A DNA stretch of 37,025 bases from NCBI GenBank assembly GCA_002490775.1, contig DKUR01000083.1, positions 64,363 to 101,387 of the forward strand, in the 5' to 3' direction. Source of the DNA: Lachnospiraceae bacterium UBA7199 (lineage in GTDB: Bacteria > Bacillota > Clostridia > Lachnospirales > Lachnospiraceae). A program made the translations under genes and the position numbers. The notes under the pieces are model-generated. The model made no database searches and was not told the DNA's origin. It saw only the letters and a list, made by a program, of their open reading frames with translations. This document shows, piece by piece, positions 31,999 through 37,025 of the stretch; position 1 is the stretch's first letter; every line of letters starts with the position of its first letter.

Positions 31999-32811
31999 TT
32001 AAAGACTGCTTTTTAAAATTGCTTCCGCCATTTTCACAGCACGCATATTTTCCTTCACATCATGCACCCGCACAAAAGCGCATCCGCTGATCACCCCAAA
32101 TACTGTAGTGACAATCGTTCCTTCTACCCGCTCGCCTGCCGGCAAATCTAAGGTAAGCCCGATCACCGACTTGCGGCTGGTTCCTAACAGCAAAGGATAT
32201 CCCAACTCTCGCAGGGATTCTAAAGATTTGATAATCTGAAGATTATGCTCGTAAGTCTTTCCAAATCCCACGCCAGGGTCCAGAATAATCTTATCCTCAG
32301 AGATACCTGCCTTTTTTGCAATCTCGATGCTCTCACCCAAATCGGCTTTCACATCCTCCAAAAAATTTTTATAGTCTGGCTCTTTCCTGTTGTGCATAAG
32401 AACACATGGCACATTTTTTTCTGCAATCACTTCTGCCATTTTTTTATCATATTTTAGTCCCCAGATATCATTGATCAAATCGGCACCGGCTTTAAGCCCC
32501 TCCTCTGCCACTCCCATCTTATAGGTATCAAGAGAAACAGGCACGTCAAAACGCCTCTTTACCCCTTCAATCATTGGAACTACTCTTTCAATCTCTTCCG
32601 TCTCGTCGATCAAGGTATACCCCGGTCTGGTTGACTCTCCTCCAATATCCAGAATATCCATGCCAGCTTTCAGCATTTCCTCCACATGAAAAAGCGCATC
32701 GTCCAGTCTGTTGTATTTTCCGCCATCAGAAAAGGAATCAGGAGTTACATTTAATATCCCCATAATGTAAGTATGATTCTTTATGTCAAATTCCCGGCTG
32801 CCTATCTTCAT
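31999..32811 (-). CDS. folP: Dihydropteroate synthase
   Basis: Joins 6-hydroxymethyl-dihydropterin pyrophosphate with p-aminobenzoate, and is the sulfonamide target. The start at ATG 32811 (270 residues, MKIGSREFDIKN) has AAGGGG upstream. An in-frame extension to 32841 has no site. The signatures IMGILNVTPDSFSDGG, DIGGESTRPG, DPGVGFGKT and LLGTSRKSVIG are complete. It follows the HD hydrolase by 33 nt. Confidence 0.97.
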   Translation of the reverse strand: MKIGSREFDIKNHTYIMGILNVTPDSFSDGGKYNRLDDALFHVEEMLKAGMDILDIGGESTRPGYTLIDETEEIERVVPMIEGVKRRFDVPVSLDTYKMGVAEEGLKAGADLINDIWGLKYDKKMAEVIAEKNVPCVLMHNRKEPDYKNFLEDVKADLGESIEIAKKAGISEDKIILDPGVGFGKTYEHNLQIIKSLESLRELGYPLLLGTSRKSVIGLTLDLPAGERVEGTIVTTVFGVISGCAFVRVHDVKENMRAVKMAEAILKSSL

Positions 32812-32844
32812 TGCTTCTTTCCCCTTTCTTTGGTAAACCAATAA

Positions 32845-33366
32845 CTACACAAGTAATTTTAAGTTCTTCTTTTTATTTTTCCAGTCGCATTCCTTTTCCA
32901 TTTTGCAGGCAAAGCAAGCTCTGCTCAGTTTATCTGCTCTGTACAAAAGCCCGGATAAGCTCTTCTCCCCCTTGATTTCTTCCCTTCTGTGATCTTCAAT
33001 TGCCTTAATTATTCCATCAGACTCCGCTTTTGTAAAACCACAGGATTTCAAAATCTCCGGTGCCAGCCTGCTCCCTGCCTTTTCATGAGGGGTTCCATCC
33101 TCATACTGCACCCATCTTCCTATATCATGAAGCAGCGCTGCTGCATAGATGATCTCCTGTTCCTGCCCGTAATTTTCCTGAATATTTAAAATTTCCGCAA
33201 TCCTTGCAACTGCAAGAAAATGCTCCATGTTATGCCTGCAAAACTGTCTTTCAGCCTCTGCATTATTATTTTTCTCAAGATATTCCTGATACAAACTGTT
33301 CGTTAAAATTATATTTACCCGATTCATCAACTGCTGCCCTGCCCTATTTTCTAATCCGCTTTCCAC
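32845..33366 (-). CDS. HD-domain hydrolase inside the folate operon
   Basis: A protein of about 173 residues with a compact HD metal-dependent phosphohydrolase domain: HNMEHFLAVARIAEIL, AALLHDIGRWVQYED, PHEKAGSRLAPEIL and IIKAIEDHRRE. The C-terminus is Cys- and Lys-rich. The start is uncertain: GTG at 33366, eight bases past the folE stop with GGAAGG upstream, is preferred. TTG 33387 would overlap folE, and ATG 33327 is a shorter option. Its place between folE and folP raises the possibility that it removes phosphate from dihydroneopterin triphosphate or monophosphate, a step with no dedicated gene here. This is inference only. Confidence 0.85.
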   Translation of the reverse strand: MESGLENRAGQQLMNRVNIILTNSLYQEYLEKNNNAEAERQFCRHNMEHFLAVARIAEILNIQENYGQEQEIIYAAALLHDIGRWVQYEDGTPHEKAGSRLAPEILKSCGFTKAESDGIIKAIEDHRREEIKGEKSLSGLLYRADKLSRACFACKMEKECDWKNKKKNLKLLV

Positions 33367-33373
33367 CTGCCTT

Positions 33374-33931
33374 TTACCTTCCCACAAGGTTTAAAAACAT
33401 ATTCCGCAGATTTTCATTTTTCTCCAAAACACCTCTTGCCACCATAGTTATTGTCTGACTTCCGGGTTTTTTTACACCCCGCATGGTCATACACATATGC
33501 TCCGCCTGAACAAAAACTATCACTCCCTTAGGCTGTAAGTCTTCCATAATGGCATCTGCGATCTGTACCGTCATTTTTTCCTGAATCTGAAGCCTCCTGG
33601 CAAACACCTCCACTGTCCGGGCAAGCTTGCTGATCCCCACCACTTTTCCATCTGGAATATATGCAATATGCACTTTTCCATAAAAGGGCATCAGATGATG
33701 CTCGCAAGTGGAATAAAAAGAGATATCCTTTTCCACGATCATCTCATTATTTTCTGCTGTAAAGGTCTTTGACAAATGTTCCTTTGCACTTTGACTCATT
33801 CCTGCAAAGATTTCTTCATACATCCTTGCCACCCTTTCAGGGGTTTCCTTAAGTCCTTCCCTGTCACAATCCTCTCCGATCCCTTCCAGCAAAAGCCGGA
33901 CCGCCTGCTCAATCTTCTCTCTGTTTACCAT
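33374..33931 (-). CDS. folE: GTP cyclohydrolase I
   Basis: First step of folate synthesis, GTP to 7,8-dihydroneopterin triphosphate. The start at ATG 33931 (185 residues, MVNREKIEQAVRLLL) has GGGAGAG upstream and overlaps the folC stop by 23 nt. The zinc-binding and catalytic motifs STCEHHLMPFYGKVHIAY, GISKLARTVE and HMCMTMRGVKKPGS are intact. It lies between folC and the HD hydrolase. Confidence 0.97.
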   Translation of the reverse strand: MVNREKIEQAVRLLLEGIGEDCDREGLKETPERVARMYEEIFAGMSQSAKEHLSKTFTAENNEMIVEKDISFYSTCEHHLMPFYGKVHIAYIPDGKVVGISKLARTVEVFARRLQIQEKMTVQIADAIMEDLQPKGVIVFVQAEHMCMTMRGVKKPGSQTITMVARGVLEKNENLRNMFLNLVGR

Positions 33932-35267
33932 GTGAATCTCTCCCGATCTCATTCCTGTTCTTTTTTACAGATAAGCTTTCAACTATTGTAATCAACTCTC
34001 CCAAATAAGAAAGCGAACCGCATGCAATAATTACGGTATCCTTATCTGAAAGCAGATAAGAAAGCTCCACCGCTTCCTGAACACTGTCAACTGCTGTTAC
34101 ATTGTCATGATAATTTTTCGCAAGACAAGCCAGTTCATAAGCGCCAAATCCCCTCTCTCCCTTAGTGGAAACCGTCAAAACCAAGGACGCAAGAGGGCAG
34201 AGCGTCTTTAAAATTTCTTCCTGCTCTTTGTCTCTCAGCATTCCTATTATATAAATAATTCTTTTGTTTGTAAAATAAAACCGAATCGTTTCTGCCAGTC
34301 TTAAAGCACCGTCCCTGTTATGTGCTCCATCTGCAATAAAATATGGTTTTTTTGAAAGAATCTGAAAACGTCCCGGCCAAAAGGCTTTTAATAATCCTGC
34401 CCGCAATGCTTTATCAGAAACTACGTACCCAAACTTCTTTAGCTGTTCTGCTGTTTCCACTGCAAGCATGGCATTTTCAATCTGGTAGCTTCCTGCCATA
34501 GTGATCACCAGATTTTTATATTCTTTATAAGAAAACACTTGTTTTTCAAGGCTTCTCTTCACTCCTGCTGCTTCCAAAGGCTTCACAAAATAAACAGGAA
34601 TGCCTGCTGACTGCGCTTTGCCTTCCAGCACCTCTGCCACCTGCTGCTTGTTCTTAATCGCTACAACAACGGAGCCTTTCTTCATAATGCCTGCTTTATT
34701 TTGGGCAATTTCATATAGCGTCTTTCCAAGAATCCCCATATGGTCCAAACTGATAGACGTAAATACTTCCACCAGTGTGCCTTCAATAATATTCGTGGCA
34801 TCAAGCAGTCCTCCAAGTCCCGCTTCCAGCACAACAATCTGGCAATTTTTTTCCTTAAAATATTGAAAAGCCATTGCAGTTTCAATCTCAAAAGCTGTGG
34901 GATGCGGTTTTCCCTCATTTACCAGCTCCAGGCAGATCTCTTTCATAACCGTCATCAGCCGGCATAAATCTTTTTTACTGATAGATCTGCCATTTATCTG
35001 TATCCGCTCCCTGTATTCAAATATAGTAGGGGATAAATACCTTCCTACACGATACCCTGCTTCCTTTAAAATTTCAGAAACAAAGGCAAGAACAGAGCCT
35101 TTTCCGTTGGTTCCTGCAATATGTACAAATTTAAGATCGTTCTGGGGCATATGAAGCTTTGCACATAAATTTTGAATATTAATAAGTCCCGGAACACTTC
35201 CATAGATTTTCAGTTCCTCTACGTAATCCATTACCTCACGAAAAGTCAAATCTTTTTGCTCACTCAT
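33909..35267 (-). CDS. folC: Folylpolyglutamate / dihydrofolate synthase
   Basis: ATP-dependent ligase adding glutamate to dihydropteroate and folates. The start at ATG 35267 (452 residues, MSEQKDLTFREVM) is chosen because the family begins near there. The open frame to 35462 would overlap the divergent gene. Motifs: FVHIAGTNGKGSVLAF (P-loop), LSPTIFEYRERIQ, VLEAGLGGLLDATNI, ISLDHMGILG and FIADGAHNRDGA. It is the first gene of the folate operon, and only a weak promoter could be seen in the 55-bp divergent spacer. Confidence 0.96.
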   Translation of the reverse strand: MSEQKDLTFREVMDYVEELKIYGSVPGLINIQNLCAKLHMPQNDLKFVHIAGTNGKGSVLAFVSEILKEAGYRVGRYLSPTIFEYRERIQINGRSISKKDLCRLMTVMKEICLELVNEGKPHPTAFEIETAMAFQYFKEKNCQIVVLEAGLGGLLDATNIIEGTLVEVFTSISLDHMGILGKTLYEIAQNKAGIMKKGSVVVAIKNKQQVAEVLEGKAQSAGIPVYFVKPLEAAGVKRSLEKQVFSYKEYKNLVITMAGSYQIENAMLAVETAEQLKKFGYVVSDKALRAGLLKAFWPGRFQILSKKPYFIADGAHNRDGALRLAETIRFYFTNKRIIYIIGMLRDKEQEEILKTLCPLASLVLTVSTKGERGFGAYELACLAKNYHDNVTAVDSVQEAVELSYLLSDKDTVIIACGSLSYLGELITIVESLSVKKNRNEIGRDSHGKQRED

Positions 35268-35322
35268 TAGACTATCTCTTTCTCTATGTATAATTTTAAG
35301 CAATTTTTGCCACACTGTTTTT

Positions 35323-35730
35323 ATGATGAAAAGATTAATTAAAAATTTTTTTAAATGTGGTTTAACAGGCTGGTGTCTGGAAATTATTTTTACAGCTATG
35401 GGCTCTCTCCAAAAAAGGGATATGACTCTTATGGGGCAGACCTCCCTTTGGATGTTCCCCATTTACGGCAGTGCCTGTCTGCTGCATCCCTTGTTTAAAT
35501 GTATAAAAAAATTTTCGTTTGTAATACGTGGCTGCATTTATGCTCTATGCATCTTTACAGGTGAATTCCTGACAGGCCGGTTTTTAGACCAGCACAAATT
35601 TTGTCCCTGGAATTATGAACGTTCCCGCTGGCATATACAAAAAGTAATCCGCCTGGATTACTTTCCAAACTGGTTTCTGGCAGGATTATTATTTGAACAT
35701 CTTTTAACTGATAAAAAATCTGCCCTTTAA
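35323..35730 (+). CDS. Small membrane protein, putative ABC-transporter permease-like (CmpB type)
   Basis: A 135-residue integral membrane protein with about three to four hydrophobic segments. The pattern GLTGWCLEIIFTAM, LMGQTSLWMFPIYG and the later ALCIFTGEFLTGRFLDQ followed by CPWNY matches a family of small Clostridia proteins annotated as putative ABC-transporter permeases (PF06541-like), although no transporter partner is nearby. No strong ribosome-binding site precedes ATG 35323 or ATG 35326. It ends just before a bidirectional terminator. Confidence 0.8.
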   Translation: MMKRLIKNFFKCGLTGWCLEIIFTAMGSLQKRDMTLMGQTSLWMFPIYGSACLLHPLFKCIKKFSFVIRGCIYALCIFTGEFLTGRFLDQHKFCPWNYERSRWHIQKVIRLDYFPNWFLAGLLFEHLLTDKKSAL

Positions 35731-35754
35731 GAATATAGATATGCTTCAAGTATG

Positions 35755-35785
35755 AAAAGCGGTATGAATCTCTCATACCGCTTTT
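35755..35785. terminator. Bidirectional terminator between convergent genes
   Basis: AAAAGCGGTATGA (35755-35767) and TCATACCGCTTTT (35773-35785) form a perfect 13-bp stem with a 5-nt loop. The A and T ends supply a U-tract on both strands. It ends the small membrane protein gene and the PH-domain gene. Confidence 0.85.
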
Positions 35786-35793
35786 GACTATAC

Positions 35794-36171
35794 TTAATCT
35801 ATACTGTCCATATCCTCCGACATCGCACCAATATCCAGCGTATTTAATGTACGCCGCTTCATTCTTGCCTGTTCGGAAGCTTCAAGAATAAAATCCTTGA
35901 TCGCTCTGGCATTTTTTATATGAGATAAGATCAGCTTGGGATGGGTGGTATCACCTGTATAGCATATTACCGTTCCGATTCCCACAATTCTTTCCATCAA
36001 AGTTGTAACCAGCTCTACATCCTGCACCTTGTACATGTAACAGTCATTTTCAACCTTCTTTAACAAACCACTATCTATGGTAAGCACATTTTCCTTAATA
36101 ATATACTTGGTAAATGTAAAGGGCAGTCCTAAAAACAGCCAGCGCTTTCTTTCTACAAATTCTGTTGCCAT
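35794..36171 (-). CDS. Bacterial PH-domain protein
   Basis: A 125-residue protein with one bacterial pleckstrin-homology-like (bPH, YdbT-like) domain: FTKYIIKENVLTIDSGLLKK, DCYMYKVQDVELVTTLMER and GTVICYTGDTTHPKLIL. The hydrophobic LFLGLPFTF near the start is short for a membrane segment. The C-terminus is basic and then acidic. The start has GGAGAG upstream. The function is unknown. It is a single gene with its own promoter and terminator. Confidence 0.87.
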   Translation of the reverse strand: MATEFVERKRWLFLGLPFTFTKYIIKENVLTIDSGLLKKVENDCYMYKVQDVELVTTLMERIVGIGTVICYTGDTTHPKLILSHIKNARAIKDFILEASEQARMKRRTLNTLDIGAMSEDMDSID

Positions 36172-36204
36172 AATTATTCTCTCCTAAAAAACCTTTCTTA
36201 AGGT

Positions 36205-36233
36205 AGTATACTAAATCCACATGTAGAATGCAA
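36205..36233 (-). promoter_or_regulatory. Promoter of the PH-domain gene
   Basis: Minus strand: -35 TTGCAT (36228-36233), 17-bp spacer, -10 TATACT (36205-36210), about 35 bp upstream of the start. It is divergent from the nitroreductase promoter. Confidence 0.65.
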
Positions 36234-36253
36234 ATAAAAAATCCCCTTTCGTA

Positions 36254-36274
36254 AAATTTTCATAATGAAAATTT
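36254..36274. promoter_or_regulatory. 21-bp perfect palindrome upstream of nitroreductase
   Basis: AAATTTTCAT and ATGAAAATTT (10-bp arms) flank a single A. It is centred at 36264, between the divergent PH-domain and nitroreductase promoters. Its symmetry suggests an operator for a dimeric regulator. Confidence 0.6.
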
Positions 36275-36287
36275 CCTCATTATTTAT

Positions 36288-36305
36288 CTCTTTCAATTGA
36301 AAGAG
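36288..36305. promoter_or_regulatory. 18-bp perfect palindrome covering the nitroreductase -35 box
   Basis: CTCTTTCAATTGAAAGAG (36288-36305) is perfectly symmetric and contains the -35 hexamer TTGAAA (36297-36302). Its centre lies 32 bp from that of the upstream palindrome. It is a strong candidate for a repressor operator. Confidence 0.65.
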
Positions 36306-36325
36306 CCACCTTAATGTGCTATGAT
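36297..36325 (+). promoter_or_regulatory. Nitroreductase promoter
   Basis: Plus strand: -35 TTGAAA (36297-36302), 17-bp spacer, -10 TATGAT (36320-36325), about 55 bp upstream of the ATG at 36382. The -35 box is embedded in a palindrome. Confidence 0.7.
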
Positions 36326-36381
36326 AAAAAACAATAGAAAAAGCTTTAGTAAATAATTTTAACAGGAAAAGGAGTGTGCTT

Positions 36382-36924
36382 ATGACCGCAAAAGAATGTA
36401 TTAAGGAACGCAGAAGTATCCGAAAATTTAAGGCTGATCCTGTAGATCATGCACTGCTTTCAGAAATCATTGAAACAGCATCCTATGCTCCAAGCTGGAA
36501 GCATACGCAGATCACCCGCTATATTGCAGTTGAAGGAGCGCTAAAGGATAAAATTGCTGCTGAATGTACTACAGCATATCCCAAAAATGGTGAAATCATT
36601 ACCCAGGCACCTATGTTGATCGCTGTTACATACATCAAAGGAAGAAGCGGTTTTGAGCGGGACGGTTCCTTCAGCACTGCAAAGGGTGCTTCCTGGCAGA
36701 TGTTTGACGCAGGCGTTGCCGCACAGACATTTTGCCTTGCTGCCTATGAAAAAGGACTCGGCAGCGTTATCATGGGTATCTTTGATGAAGCAAAAGCAGC
36801 TTCATTATTAGACATTCCCGAAGAAAGAGAACTGGTTGCCCTGATTCCCATAGGTTACCCTGATGAGGCACCTGCCGCTCCCAGAAGAAAACCTGTGGAA
36901 GATCTGTTATCATTCCAAAGTTAA
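36382..36924 (+). CDS. Nitroreductase-family FMN flavoprotein
   Basis: A 180-residue NAD(P)H-dependent oxidoreductase of the nitroreductase fold. The start is ATG 36382 after AAGGAG; GTG two codons earlier is unlikely. Typical features are ECIKERRSIRKFKADPV at the start (FMN-phosphate-binding Arg-Arg-Ser), TASYAPSWKHTQ, DAGVAAQTFCLAAYEKGLGSV (broken here only by its length) and the C-terminal ALIPIGYPDE. The physiological substrate is unknown. The two palindromes upstream suggest induction, perhaps by redox or electrophile stress. A terminator follows. Confidence 0.93.
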   Translation: MTAKECIKERRSIRKFKADPVDHALLSEIIETASYAPSWKHTQITRYIAVEGALKDKIAAECTTAYPKNGEIITQAPMLIAVTYIKGRSGFERDGSFSTAKGASWQMFDAGVAAQTFCLAAYEKGLGSVIMGIFDEAKAASLLDIPEERELVALIPIGYPDEAPAAPRRKPVEDLLSFQS

Positions 36925-36932
36925 TATTCATC

Positions 36933-36967
36933 AGGATGTTATGCTTCATGCAGCATCCTAATGTTAA
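36933..36967 (+). repeat. Possible degenerate palindromic repeat (copy F)
   Basis: A 25-bp hairpin (36934-36958) with outer arms GGATG/CATCC and inner TGC/GCA is followed by TAATGTTAA, close to the TTATGTTAA flank of the other copies. The core length is identical, but the 5' AACAAC flank is missing and the loop differs. Confidence 0.45.
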
Positions 36968-36971
36968 ATCT

Positions 36972-37003
36972 AAAATCGAAGAGGATTTTCTCTTCGATTT
37001 TTT
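36972..37003 (+). terminator. Terminator after nitroreductase
   Basis: AAAATCGAAGAG (36972-36983) pairs with CTCTTCGATTTT (36990-37001) around a 6-nt loop and is followed by further T, a typical intrinsic terminator. Repeat copy D begins 4 bp later. Confidence 0.88.
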
Positions 37004-37006
37004 ATG

Positions 37007-37025
37007 AAACAACGGATGCCGGGCT
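37007..37025 (+). repeat. Palindromic repeat, truncated copy D
   Basis: The window ends inside AAACAACGGATGCCGGGCT, which matches the first half of copy B with one substitution (G for A at 37021). It starts 4 bp after the nitroreductase terminator. Confidence 0.7.

Noticed and set aside
35280..35322. Promoters in the folC/membrane-protein divergent spacer
   Set aside because: TATAAT- and TATACA-like hexamers are present on the two strands, but no acceptable -35 box lies at the right distance, so none is listed.
35268..35462. N-terminal extension of folC
   Set aside because: It runs antisense through the start of the divergent membrane-protein gene and adds sequence not found in FolC proteins.
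36933..36967. Reading the hairpin after nitroreductase as a full member of the repeat family
   Set aside because: Only the outer arms, the length and the right flank agree; it lacks the AACAAC flank and may simply be an extra terminator stem, so it is listed only as a possible degenerate copy.

Overview
The window looks like a chromosomal segment of a low-to-moderate GC Gram-positive Clostridia bacterium, most likely a Lachnospiraceae-type gut anaerobe. The evidence is the rimP-nusA-rnpM-ylxQ-infB-rbfA order, strong GGAGG ribosome-binding sites, sigma-A promoters with 17-bp spacers, a bifunctional chorismate mutase/prephenate dehydratase, a FolB-FolK fusion and the small Cys-rich protein beside the folate genes. 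This is judged from gene content, not from a database search. Almost all genes are on the minus strand. No rRNA, tRNA, CRISPR array, prophage or complete insertion sequence was seen, and no gene-free gap exceeds about 300 bp.

Region 1 (1-12.3 kb) is housekeeping. Read on the minus strand, the information-processing operon is rimP, nusA, rnpM, ylxQ, infB, rbfA, nrnA, truB, ribF. Next come an SH3-NlpC/P60 cell-wall hydrolase with a perfect consensus promoter, then rpsO and pnp. The rimP promoter is followed by an intrinsic-terminator hairpin inside the 5' leader, which suggests attenuation (possibly NusA autoregulation). The rpsO leader and the rpsO-pnp spacer also hold strong RNA hairpins.

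Region 2 (12.3-22.9 kb) is accessory. It starts with a small acidic protein and a CPBP-family membrane protease. A galactan or galacto-oligosaccharide locus follows. One operon, read on the minus strand, encodes a substrate-binding lipoprotein, two MalFG/GanPQ-like permeases, a LacI-type regulator, an unrecognised 625-residue protein and a 70-residue zinc-ribbon protein. A second unit encodes a GH53 endo-galactanase without a signal peptide and a HAD phosphatase. The binding-protein gene is frameshifted at a run of eight G. Its promoter carries a perfect cre-like palindrome plus other LacI-type sites.

Region 3 (22.9-29.7 kb) is a tightly packed minus-strand unit: pheA, a DUF815 AAA ATPase, ppx-HD, ppk1, maf. 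It links aromatic amino-acid synthesis with polyphosphate metabolism and nucleotide-pool or division functions. Region 4 (29.8-37.0 kb) has a plus-strand membrane-anchored beta-propeller-like protein, then a minus-strand folate operon (folC, folE, an HD hydrolase, folP, folBK, a Cys-rich small protein), a small membrane protein, a PH-domain protein and a nitroreductase whose promoter region holds two perfect palindromes.

The most unusual signal is a family of short palindromic repeats (about 40 bp) in intergenic spaces. Three copies are complete (two in tandem), two are cut by the window ends, and one is degenerate. Both arms vary between copies in a compensatory way that keeps the hairpin intact. 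One copy sits between the binding-protein and first permease genes, the same position as the classical REP elements of the E. coli malE-malF spacer.
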